From NCBI GenBank assembly GCA_946887105.1, contig CAMPKJ010000143.1, positions 1 to 12,413 on the forward strand: 12,413 nt of DNA. Reading direction: 5' to 3'. The stretch comes from an uncultured Acidobacteriota bacterium (lineage in GTDB: Bacteria; Acidobacteriota; Thermoanaerobaculia; Gp7-AA8). Below, one piece after another: positions 6,091-12,117 of this stretch; position 1 is the stretch's first letter; each line of letters starts with the position of its first letter. Below the pieces are notes generated by a model that saw nothing but the letters and a program-made list of their open reading frames with translations, searched no databases and was not told the origin of the DNA. The translations under genes and the position numbers were made by a program.

Positions 6091-6218
6091 GCGCCGTGGA
6101 CCGTCTCAGCAAAAGGAATTTGGTTTCGCACGGTCCGGTTCGGAACGCTGCCAAACCCGGCGCCGCGCGGCAACTCGCGGCTCATCAATACTTACAGCGA
6201 AGCGAGGCACCTTCACGG

Positions 6219-8213
6219 ATGGGCGTTCTCACCCCGAAACGAGCGGTTCTGTTGGTCGTGGCAGTCCTTCTCGGCGTCAGCGCCTTTGCCAGCAATCCCT
6301 CTCCGCGAACGCAGGCGCGCATGGTCTGGGTGCCGCCCGGCAACGTCGGCGTTCTCTTCGGCGGCCTCGGCCCCTTCGACGGCGCCACCAGCCTTCAGCA
6401 CGATAGCTCGGAGACGTGGCTCTTCAATGGCAGCCGCTGGCTGCAGCGCTTCCCGCAGACCACCCCGCCGCGCCGCGCCGTCCACGGCATGGTGTACGAC
6501 AGCACGCGCAATCGCGTGGTGATGTTCGGCGGACGCCAGGCGCCTTCCGATCGCGATGGTCTGCCCAGCTATCTCAACGACACCTGGGTGTACGAGAACG
6601 ACGACTGGACGCGCATCGAGTCCGAGCTCAATCCGAGCACGCGCCAGTTCCCCGCGATGACGTACGACAGCGCCCGCGACCGGGTCATCCTCTACGGCGG
6701 AAACGTGCTCGCGGAGGACGAGGAATCGTTCACGCTGCGCGACGATACGTGGGAGTTCGACGGACAGCAGTGGATCCTGATCGGCAACGGACCGAAAGTC
6801 GCGAAGCCGATCATCGCCTATGACCCGGTGCTCGATCAGACCCTGCTGGTCGGCCTGAACGAGACCGGTACGACCATCGTGATGTATCGCTACGACACCG
6901 CCGCGCATTCGTGGGCGGCCGTCACTGCGACCGCGTTTCCGACGTGCGTCAACGATGGAAACATGGTCTTCCGCGAGCGCACCGGAAAGCTGACGTTCTT
7001 CGGCGGAGTCTGCGCGGTGGACACGCCGGCGGGCGAGGAAGTGTGGGAGTGGGACAACGCCGGCAACAAGTGGACGAAGCTGACCACTGCCGCGTTCCCG
7101 CGCCTGGCCGGACAAGCCGTCACGTACGATCCGCTCCGCAACGACATCATCGCCTTCGGTGGGACGGCTGCAAATGGGACCGTCGTTTCGTCCGGGACGA
7201 ACATCCTGCGCGGCAGCGCGTGGCGCCAGATCTTCATCAGCTTCCGGCCCGCTCCGCGCTCGCTGGCGCCATTCGAGACCGACGCCGCGAGCAACACCAT
7301 CTGGATGCTGAGCGGACTCGACGAGACCAGCTCGTTCTATCACGGCGAGCTGTGGGGCTACCGGAACGGCCAGTGGTTCAAGGGACCCGACCTTCCATCG
7401 GGCTGCGATGGTCCGCTGGGGGCATTCGACAGCGATCGCGGCGTGCTCGTCGCGGTTTGCGCCGGCGAGGAGACGTACGAGTTCAACGGCACCGAGTGGA
7501 AGTCGTTCGCCAATCTCGACCCCACGCCGCAGATCCGCAACTTCGCCGCGATGGTGTACGACCCGAAGCTGAAGAAGGTCGTGATGTTCGGCGGTTATCA
7601 GGGCAACAACTTCCGCAACGACACGTGGACGTGGAACGGCACGGCGTGGGTCGAAGTCAAGGTCGATAAGGACGAGCGCCCGCCGCACCGCGCGCAGATG
7701 GCGATGTGGTACGACCCGTTGCAGCAGAAGATCGTCCTCTACGGAGGCATCGGCCGCGGCAGCGTCGACGATCGCGTGACGCGCTACAGCGACATGTGGG
7801 CGTTCAGCGGAACGGCTTGGACGAAGCTCAACGTGAACGAAACGCCCGGCATGCGCATGAAGCCGCAGGTGGCGGTGAATCCGGTGACGGGCAAGACGCT
7901 GATGTTCGGCGGGTTGAAAGCCGAGATCGCGGCTGACGATCCGGACGGAACCGCGATCGTCCAGACGTTCATGAACGACACGTGGGAGTGGGATGGTTCC
8001 GCCAGCAGCTGGACGCGCCTGGACAGCGATCCGACCACGCGCGAGCCCGACGTTCGCGAGAACGGCTCGATGGCGTGGGATCCGGTGGGCTCGCGCCTGG
8101 TGATGTTCGGCGGCTACGCGGACGGTTTCTATCGCTCCGACGTGTGGGAGTGGACGGGCGCGGACTGGGCTCCGCGGCTCGAGCACGCCGAACGTCGCCG
8201 CGCAACGCGCTGA
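6219..8213 (+). CDS. Secreted Kelch-repeat β-propeller protein
   Basis: The 664-aa protein starts with a Sec signal peptide (MGVLTPKRAVLLVVAVLLGV, then SAFA|SNP). I count twelve Kelch-like units of about 50 residues. The clearest are MVYDSTRNRVVMFGG (91), MTYDSARDRVILYGG (147), VTYDPLRNDIIAFGG, MVYDPKLKKVVMFGG (445), MWYDPLQQKIVLYGG and MAWDPVGSRLVMFGG (618). Each is followed by an 'NDTWxxxGxxWxxL' strand such as NDTWTWNGTAWVEV. Units 4, 7 and 8 are degenerate (LLVGL, WMLSGL, VAVCA). Twelve units suggest two six-bladed propellers; a C-terminal anchor is absent. Such proteins usually bind carbohydrate or protein partners in the periplasm or outside the cell, and I see no catalytic galactose-oxidase residues that I could assign. 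ATG 6219 was chosen over the in-frame GTG 6096 because only it gives a proper signal peptide; GAGG at 6204-6207 is a weak ribosome site. The promoter probably lies in the 128-nt stretch after the terminator. Confidence 0.85.
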   Translation: MGVLTPKRAVLLVVAVLLGVSAFASNPSPRTQARMVWVPPGNVGVLFGGLGPFDGATSLQHDSSETWLFNGSRWLQRFPQTTPPRRAVHGMVYDSTRNRVVMFGGRQAPSDRDGLPSYLNDTWVYENDDWTRIESELNPSTRQFPAMTYDSARDRVILYGGNVLAEDEESFTLRDDTWEFDGQQWILIGNGPKVAKPIIAYDPVLDQTLLVGLNETGTTIVMYRYDTAAHSWAAVTATAFPTCVNDGNMVFRERTGKLTFFGGVCAVDTPAGEEVWEWDNAGNKWTKLTTAAFPRLAGQAVTYDPLRNDIIAFGGTAANGTVVSSGTNILRGSAWRQIFISFRPAPRSLAPFETDAASNTIWMLSGLDETSSFYHGELWGYRNGQWFKGPDLPSGCDGPLGAFDSDRGVLVAVCAGEETYEFNGTEWKSFANLDPTPQIRNFAAMVYDPKLKKVVMFGGYQGNNFRNDTWTWNGTAWVEVKVDKDERPPHRAQMAMWYDPLQQKIVLYGGIGRGSVDDRVTRYSDMWAFSGTAWTKLNVNETPGMRMKPQVAVNPVTGKTLMFGGLKAEIAADDPDGTAIVQTFMNDTWEWDGSASSWTRLDSDPTTREPDVRENGSMAWDPVGSRLVMFGGYADGFYRSDVWEWTGADWAPRLEHAERRRATR

Positions 8214-8756
8214 TCACGCGTCCATCGCCAGCTCTTCGAGGAGTCGCCGGCACACCTCGCGTCGTGCCTCACGACGCGCGTGCAGCCACTCCTCGGCATG
8301 CGGCGGGAGCCATTCCGGAACCGCGACGTCGGACAGCGACGCGCGCAGGACGTCCATCAGCGAGTTCCCTTCCCGGCGCGCGCGGCTGAAGAGCTCCGTC
8401 AATCCGCGCACGCCCGCGCTGTCGATCAGCACCGCCGCGGCGACAGCGCGCTCGGCATCCGTGGCCGGCGCCTCGAGCCGGCGAATCGACGCGGCGGTCT
8501 GCCGCAGTTCCGCATCGGTCACTCCCGGGACGCCGAGGAGCGTGCGCGAGAGGTGGCCGACCTTCTCCAGCCAGGTGCCGAGGCGGTGGAAGAGGAGGAG
8601 CAACTCGAACACCCGCGCATCGGATTCGGGAGGTGTGTAGAGCTTGCGCGCGATGCGCGCGATCCGTTCCACGTCGTCGAAGCGCGAGGCTCCGTCGAGG
8701 TCCTGATAGAACGGACGGAGGAACGTCTCCAAGCTCAGCCGCAGGTCGCGATCCAT
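8214..8756 (-). CDS. Conserved α-helical protein, possibly degenerate HD-superfamily
   Basis: I do not recognise this 180-aa, almost entirely helical cytoplasmic protein with confidence. Its order of motifs is reminiscent of HD phosphohydrolases: a helix LLLFHRLGTWLEKVGHLSR, where an 'LLHDIG' would be expected but the Asp is Arg, then DAERAVAAAVLIDSAGVRGLTELFSRARREGNSLMDVL, which resembles the 'ILxDADxLDxLG' helix of HD proteins. If this is right, the metal site is incomplete and the protein would be non-catalytic or altered. The C-terminus is rich in Arg and Glu (WLHARREARREVCRRLLEEL). The start at ATG 8756 is preceded 10 nt away by a -10-like GATACT and has no Shine-Dalgarno; the longer frame upstream runs into the DUF4097 promoter. 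Its TGA abuts the Kelch gene's TGA on the opposite strand. Confidence 0.6.
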   Translation of the reverse strand: MDRDLRLSLETFLRPFYQDLDGASRFDDVERIARIARKLYTPPESDARVFELLLLFHRLGTWLEKVGHLSRTLLGVPGVTDAELRQTAASIRRLEAPATDAERAVAAAVLIDSAGVRGLTELFSRARREGNSLMDVLRASLSDVAVPEWLPPHAEEWLHARREARREVCRRLLEELAMDA

Positions 8757-8766
8757 TCGGGCCGGG

Positions 8767-8772
8767 AGTATC
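8767..8772 (-). promoter_or_regulatory. Candidate -10 box for the 8214-8756 gene
   Basis: GATACT on the minus strand ends 10 nt before ATG 8756, predicting a 5' leader of only a few nucleotides. No clear -35 is visible. Confidence 0.3.
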
Positions 8773-8813
8773 GCATCACTGTCCGCTTCTGAAACCCGCG
8801 CTGTCCGGTTGCG

Positions 8814-8819
8814 TACAGT
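8814..8819 (+). promoter_or_regulatory. Candidate -10 box for the DUF4097-type gene
   Basis: TACAGT lies 8 nt before an in-frame ATG (8828) and 23 nt before the preferred ATG 8843. Transcription would begin near 8826. The short leader would still contain the Shine-Dalgarno GGAGGG (8830-8835) for 8843. No convincing -35 is visible. Confidence 0.35.
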
Positions 8820-8842
8820 CGAAGCAGATGGAGGGATTCCGC

Positions 8843-9679
8843 ATGAGACTCGCAGCGATCGCCGCCGTGGCAGCACTCGTGACCGTACCGGCCATGGCCG
8901 GTGGACTGTTCGACGAAGACGACTGCAAGTACACCGCGAAGCGGCGCGCCGCCACGCCGGCGTCCGGGATCACCAAGGTCGTGATCCACGGCGAGTCGGG
9001 CTCTCTGGACGTGAACGGCACGTCCGGCGCGGCGCAGATCGTCGCGGACGGCACCGCGTGTACCTCCGAAGGCGACTTCCTGCCGCGCATGACGCTCTCG
9101 CTGCGCAAGTCCGGCTCCGTGTTGCACGTCGACGCGAACATCCCGGAGAAGACGGTCGTATTCGGCTTCTTCTCGGCGCGTCTCGATTTCACGGTCACGC
9201 TGCCCGCGGGCCTGCCGGTCGAGATCGATGACGGCAGCGGCTGGTTGAAGGTCTCGAATACCGGCGCGACGGAGATCGACGACGGCTCCGGCTCGATCGA
9301 AGTGCGCAATGTCCGCGGAACGCTCGTGATCAACGACGGCTCGGGATCGATCGACGTCGATACCGTTACCGGGAACGTGGAGATCGAGGACAGCTCCGGC
9401 GAGCTGACGGTGCGCAACGTGACCGGCGGCGTCGAGATCGAAGACGGATCGGGCGCCATCTCGATCGCGAAGATCGAAGGCTCGCTGCGCATCCGCAACG
9501 ACGGCTCGGGCTCGATCAGCGTCCAGAACGTGCGCCGCGACGTGACCATCGATGAAGACGGTTCCGGCGGTATCGACGTCGCGGACGTCGGCGGCAACTT
9601 CACCGTCGGCCGCGACGGCAGCGGCGGAATCGATTACGAACGGGTGGCAGGAAGAGTGTCGGTGCCGTCGCGGCGCTGA
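8843..9679 (+). CDS. Secreted DUF4097-like protein with DGSG β-strand repeats
   Basis: The 278-aa protein has a signal peptide (MRLAAIAAVAALVTVPAMA|GG), a non-repeated first part (20-125), and a C-terminal ladder of eight units. The ladder keeps the form 'DDGSGxIxVxxVxGxxxI', with D-G-S-G (or DSSG) beginning at residues 130, 147, 165, 183, 201, 220, 239 and 258. The regular spacing of 17-19 residues and alternating Val/Ile point to a right-handed β-helix of the DUF4097/adhesin-like family. Gly and Ser would sit at turns and Asp would line one edge. Family members are periplasmic or surface proteins of unknown biochemical role; metal binding by the Asp ladder is only a possibility. The preferred ATG 8843 has GGAGGG (8830-8835) 7 nt upstream. 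ATG 8828 is in frame and would add five residues (MEGFR) to the signal peptide. Confidence 0.82.
   Translation: MRLAAIAAVAALVTVPAMAGGLFDEDDCKYTAKRRAATPASGITKVVIHGESGSLDVNGTSGAAQIVADGTACTSEGDFLPRMTLSLRKSGSVLHVDANIPEKTVVFGFFSARLDFTVTLPAGLPVEIDDGSGWLKVSNTGATEIDDGSGSIEVRNVRGTLVINDGSGSIDVDTVTGNVEIEDSSGELTVRNVTGGVEIEDGSGAISIAKIEGSLRIRNDGSGSISVQNVRRDVTIDEDGSGGIDVADVGGNFTVGRDGSGGIDYERVAGRVSVPSRR
9230..9652 (+). repeat. In-frame 51-57-nt coding repeats of the DUF4097-like gene
   Basis: Eight in-frame units begin with codons for Asp-Gly-Ser-Gly (one Asp-Ser-Ser-Gly). Unit length drifts from 51 nt (first interval) to 54 nt (three intervals, plus the one into unit five) and then 57 nt (last three). Nucleotide identity is moderate, with synonymous changes at GGC/GGA/GGT and AGC/TCC/TCG, so the units look old and kept by protein selection rather than recent duplications. 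Confidence 0.75.
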
Positions 9680-9681
9680 CG

Positions 9682-10365
9682 TCAGCCCAGGATCGCGTCC
9701 ATCACCGCGCGCACGTCCGACGCATCGTCGAAGAAGTGTCGCGGGTTCTCGGCGCGCAATACATCCGCCGGCGTTTTGCCTGACGCGACCGCGATGGTGG
9801 TCGCGTCGTACGGAACGCCGCAGCGCACGTCGTAGATCGAGTCGCCGATGATCACGACCTCGCTGCCGGCGAAGTGCTTGCCGAGCTGCTCGTTGGCGCG
9901 GCGGATGGCGACGGGTGGCAGGTCGGTGCGGTCGGCGGAGTCGCTGCCGAACGCGCCGAATGCGAAGTAGTCATTGAGCAGCGCGCCGCCGAGTTTCAGG
10001 CGCGCGCCGCGTTCGATGTTGCCGGTGAGCAGTGCCAGCGCGACCTCTTCGTGATCGTGCAGCGCGGATACCAGCTCGCGCATCCCCGGCATCACCCGCA
10101 CGCGCTCGGGCGTGACGTTGCGCGCCAGGCCGGCGAGATAGAGATCCCACAGATCCGCGATCCGCGCATCGACTTCCTCCGCGGCGAACCCGGCGTCGCG
10201 CAATACCATGTGTGCGATCTGCGGGTCGGTGCGCCCCGAAAAGTCGTAGCGTGCGAGGTCCCGGTCGTATCCGTAGATCGCGCGCAGCGCCTCGCCGAAC
10301 GCCTCGCGCGATGCGCCGCGATCCGTGAGCAGAGTGCCGTCGATGTCGAAGAGAACGAGTTTCAT
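9682..10365 (-). CDS. HAD-superfamily phosphatase (phosphoglycolate-phosphatase-like)
   Basis: The 227-aa protein shows HAD motif I in MKLVLFDIDGTLL (nucleophile D7, acid/base D9), a helical cap (about 15-95, with SGRTDPQIAHMVL), motif II LLTGN (T114), and motif IV VIIGDSIYDVRCG (D175, D179). The usual motif III lysine is not obvious; R146 in ADRTDLPPVAI or K124 could serve. The order and size fit subfamily IA enzymes that hydrolyse small phosphate esters such as 2-phosphoglycolate or other sugar phosphates, and the substrate is not predictable. The start ATG 10365 has no Shine-Dalgarno; a -10-like TAAAGT (10389-10384) would give a leader of about 11 nt. The gene converges on the DUF4097-like gene with 2 bp between stop codons and diverges from the epimerase gene. 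Confidence 0.85.
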   Translation of the reverse strand: MKLVLFDIDGTLLTDRGASREAFGEALRAIYGYDRDLARYDFSGRTDPQIAHMVLRDAGFAAEEVDARIADLWDLYLAGLARNVTPERVRVMPGMRELVSALHDHEEVALALLTGNIERGARLKLGGALLNDYFAFGAFGSDSADRTDLPPVAIRRANEQLGKHFAGSEVVIIGDSIYDVRCGVPYDATTIAVASGKTPADVLRAENPRHFFDDASDVRAVMDAILG

Positions 10366-10383
10366 CGGTCGGGAAGCGGCGAA

Positions 10384-10389
10384 CTTTAG
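10384..10389 (-). promoter_or_regulatory. Candidate -10 box for the HAD phosphatase
   Basis: TAAAGT on the minus strand lies 18 nt before ATG 10365. It shares the 72-nt divergent region with the epimerase promoter. No clear -35 is visible. Confidence 0.3.
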
Positions 10390-10423
10390 CAGTTCTGTAG
10401 CGCCGCGCCTGTCACGCCGCGGC

Positions 10424-10429
10424 TACCAT
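10424..10429 (+). promoter_or_regulatory. Candidate -10 box for the epimerase gene (leaderless)
   Basis: TACCAT ends 8 nt before ATG 10438, which has no Shine-Dalgarno. A CGCGG/CCGCG dyad (10418-10422 and 10430-10434) brackets it. No -35 is visible at normal spacing. Confidence 0.4.
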
Positions 10430-10437
10430 CCGCGCCC

Positions 10438-11547
10438 ATGTCCGACATCACGCGCCGTTCCTTTCTCGCCACCACCGCCGCCGGCGTTGCCGCCGCGGCT
10501 GTCGCTCGAGGTAACGCGACCGTGACTCCCGCCGCAAAGCCGCTGCGCATCCTCATCCTGGGCGGCACCGGCTTCATCGGTCCGAACCAGGTCAAATACG
10601 CGGTCGCGCGCGGACACAAGGTCTCGGTCTTCAATCGCGGCAAGACCAACCCCGGTTCGCTGCCCGCGGGTGTCGAGCAGCTCATCGGCGATCGCAATGG
10701 CAACCTCGAGGCGCTGAAAGGGAAGACGTGGGACGCGGTGATCGACAATCCGTCGACGCTGCCGCGCTGGGTGCGCGACGCCGCGCAACTGCTCAAGGAC
10801 TCGGCGAATCACTATCTCTTCATCTCGACGATCTCCGTCTATGCCGACAACTCCAAGCCCGGCATGGACGAGACGGCGCCGACGCTCACGCTCGCCGATC
10901 CGACCGTCGAAGAGATCGGCCCGAATTACGGCGGCCTGAAGGCGCTCGCGGAAAAGGAAGCGGAGCGCGCGTTTCCGGGACGCACCACCATCGTCCGTCC
11001 GGGACTGATCGTCGGCGCCGGCGACAACAGCGATCGCTTTTCGTATTGGCCGATCCGCATCGCGCGCGGCGGTGAAGTGCTCGCACCCGGCAATCCCACC
11101 GATCCGGTGCAGTTCATCGACGCACGCGACCTCGGCGAATGGACGATCCGCCTGCTGGAACAGAAGGCGTACGGCACGTTCAATGCGACCGGTCCCGCGC
11201 ATCCGCTGACCGTGGCCGAGATGCTGTACGGCATCAAGGCGGTGACGACCGCCGGCGCGCAGTTCACGTGGGTGCCGGCCGAGTTCCTCGAAGAGCACAA
11301 GGTCTCGGCGTGGATGGACATGCCGGTGTGGATTCCGCCGGCCGGTGAATACGCGGGCTTTGGCTCGCGCAGCATCCGCCGGGCGCTCGATGCGGGACTG
11401 ACGTTCCGCTCGCTCGCGGACACCGCGGAAACGACGCTGGCGTTCCACCAGCGACGTCCCGAGGAGCGGCAGTCGAAGTTGCGTGCCGGACTGGCGCCGG
11501 AACGGGAGAAGGAAGTGCTGTCAGCCTTCAAGGCAAAAGCGAAGTAA
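10438..11547 (+). CDS. Tat-signal NAD(P)-dependent epimerase/dehydratase family protein
   Basis: The 369-aa protein starts with MSDITRRSFLATTAAGVAAA, a twin-arginine signal (TRRSFL at 5-10 plus an Ala-rich h-region) with likely cleavage near residue 24-28. The mature part is an extended short-chain dehydrogenase: glycine motif GGTGFIG (42-48), an NRG motif after β2 (66-68; Arg here favours NADP(H)), catalytic-type Y164-x3-K168 in PNYGGLKALAE, and the late strand PVQFIDARDLGEW. Family members epimerise, dehydrate or reduce nucleotide sugars in the cytoplasm. A Tat leader would carry the folded protein with bound cofactor to the periplasm, as in Zymomonas glucose-fructose oxidoreductase. The substrate is unknown. 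ATG 10438 gives the shortest frame that keeps the Tat signal, and a -10-like box ends 8 nt before it. No terminator is obvious downstream. Confidence 0.84.
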   Translation: MSDITRRSFLATTAAGVAAAAVARGNATVTPAAKPLRILILGGTGFIGPNQVKYAVARGHKVSVFNRGKTNPGSLPAGVEQLIGDRNGNLEALKGKTWDAVIDNPSTLPRWVRDAAQLLKDSANHYLFISTISVYADNSKPGMDETAPTLTLADPTVEEIGPNYGGLKALAEKEAERAFPGRTTIVRPGLIVGAGDNSDRFSYWPIRIARGGEVLAPGNPTDPVQFIDARDLGEWTIRLLEQKAYGTFNATGPAHPLTVAEMLYGIKAVTTAGAQFTWVPAEFLEEHKVSAWMDMPVWIPPAGEYAGFGSRSIRRALDAGLTFRSLADTAETTLAFHQRRPEERQSKLRAGLAPEREKEVLSAFKAKAK

Positions 11548-11621
11548 TTTTCTGCCGGGCGGTGTCTCAAGCGGGCCGCTGATCCGGTCACCGAATCGCT
11601 CGGCAAGGTCATCGACGCATT

Positions 11622-11957
11622 TCAGCGGATTCCTCGCGGATTCGGTAGTGGGTCAAACTGACCCACCACCTGAAAGTGCCGCACGTTGAAGTCGAAATAC
11701 TGCTCCCGATAGAGCGTGAGCACACGCTCGGCGTCCGCCATCGGGACGCGCTTCGGACTCGGCCGCTGCGTACGCCGGTCGATCAATCCGTCGTACCCGC
11801 CCTTCTCGAGGCGATTGCGGTAGCGCCGCATGTTGCGATCGCTCATCCCAACGATCTCCGCCGCCTGCGTCCACGTGATCTGCTTACTCATCGCCTTCAA
11901 AATCACTTCCTGAAACTTCGTCGCCCGCTCCACGGACCGGGCCGGATACACACGCAT
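11622..11957 (-). pseudogene. Truncated ISNCY-like transposase, N-terminal helix-turn-helix part only
   Basis: This frame encodes 111 aa. About 95 of them match the N-terminus of ISNCY/IS1202-group transposases as I know them: MRVYPARSVERATKFQEVIL, then TWTQAAEIVGMSDRNMRRYR (helix-turn-helix), GGYDGLIDRR, QRPSPKRVPMADAERVLTLY and REQYFDFNVRHF. After RHF, where full-length members continue ('HEKL...'), the reading passes into unrelated VVGQFDPLPNPRGIR and stops. The DDE catalytic domain of several hundred residues is absent, so transposition activity is lost. The start ATG 11957 has GGGGAG 5 nt upstream. The reading frame is intact through the DNA-binding part, so a small DNA-binding protein could still be made. 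Family assignment rests on remembered motif similarity. Confidence 0.72.
11648..11666. repeat. 8-bp inverted repeat at the transposase truncation point
   Basis: GTGGGTCA (11648-11655) and TGACCCAC (11659-11666) form a perfect dyad with an AAC spacer. It lies exactly where the protein stops resembling the transposase. It may be a terminal structure of the element or of a second element that caused the deletion. Confidence 0.55.
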
Positions 11958-11978
11958 GCACTCTCCCCCAGAGTGCAT
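11956..11978 (-). promoter_or_regulatory. Hairpin over the transposase ribosome site and start codon
   Basis: ATGCACTCT and AGAGTGCAT (9 bp, perfect) enclose five bases that read GGGGG in the mRNA sense. The loop and 3' arm carry the Shine-Dalgarno GGGGAG, and the arm includes the first two bases of ATG 11957. Such hairpins in insertion sequences hide the start codon in transcripts that read in from outside the element. Confidence 0.6.
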
Positions 11979-12007
11979 CTGATCTCATCCGGCCCCGTCG
12001 GTCATGA

Positions 12008-12044
12008 CCGGACAACTCATTTGCTAATTCGGCCGGACAACTCA
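12008..12044. repeat. Two direct copies of CCGGACAACTCA at the IS left end
   Basis: Identical 12-mers at 12008-12019 and 12033-12044 have a 25-bp period (about 2.4 helical turns), separated by TTTGCTAATTCGG. Tandem end repeats like these are usual transposase-binding sites at element termini. Confidence 0.7.
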
Positions 12045-12081
12045 CGTGCTTACGACAGCGCGTTCTGACGGGTATGTCGAG

Positions 12082-12117
12082 GCGCAAGGCCGCGCGGTAC
12101 ACTGCGCGGCCTTGCGC
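12082..12117. repeat. 14-bp perfect inverted repeat around the MFS promoter and start
   Basis: GCGCAAGGCCGCGC (12082-12095) and its exact reverse complement GCGCGGCCTTGCGC (12104-12117) flank the 8-nt GGTACACT. The spacer contains a -10-like TACACT, and the right arm contains the likely TTG start codon (12112). No T-run follows, so it is not a standard terminator. It could be an operator dyad for a dimeric regulator or, if transcribed from upstream, a hairpin blocking translation. Confidence 0.72.
12098..12103 (+). promoter_or_regulatory. Candidate -10 box for the MFS transporter gene (leaderless)
   Basis: TACACT ends 8 nt before TTG 12112 with no Shine-Dalgarno, the same geometry as at 4441, 10424 and (minus strand) 2784. 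It occupies the loop of the 14-bp inverted repeat. No -35 is visible at normal spacing. Confidence 0.4.

Larger units (their letters stand above)
11648..12044 (-). mobile_element. Insertion-sequence remnant (ISNCY-like), left end plus 5' part of the transposase gene
   Basis: The left end is intact in style: two tandem copies of CCGGACAACTCA (12008-12019 and 12033-12044), a TTTGCTAATTC spacer, a 12-bp palindrome CGGTCATGACCG (11999-12010), and a hairpin over the transposase start (11956-11978). The right part of the element is missing. No target-site duplication can be established by eye because the right boundary is unclear. The remnant lies between the epimerase gene and the MFS gene, and its left end is only 37 nt from the inverted repeat around the MFS start. 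Confidence 0.62.

Noticed and set aside
4268..6154. Long minus-strand open frame (628 codons) antisense to the β-barrel gene
   Set aside because: It has no recognisable motif, an Arg/His/Leu-biased composition, and it runs straight through the terminator and the NHLP-like gene.
6096..6218. N-terminal extension of the Kelch protein from GTG 6096
   Set aside because: It would begin only 6 nt after the terminator T-run and bury the signal peptide 41 residues in; ATG 6219 gives a normal Sec signal.
6213..8186. Long minus-strand open frame (657 codons) antisense to the Kelch gene
   Set aside because: It mirrors the repetitive Kelch codons; the plus strand has a signal peptide and conserved repeats, and this frame has neither.
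8211..8216. TGATCA and TGACGTCA (9677-9684) as regulatory operators
   Set aside because: Both are formed by opposing TGA stop codons at convergent junctions; no promoter is nearby.
11548..11621. A terminator or small gene between the epimerase gene and the IS remnant
   Set aside because: There is no stem followed by a T-run. A short open stretch reading DPVTESLGKVIDAFQRIPRG has no start codon with a ribosome site and no recognised family.
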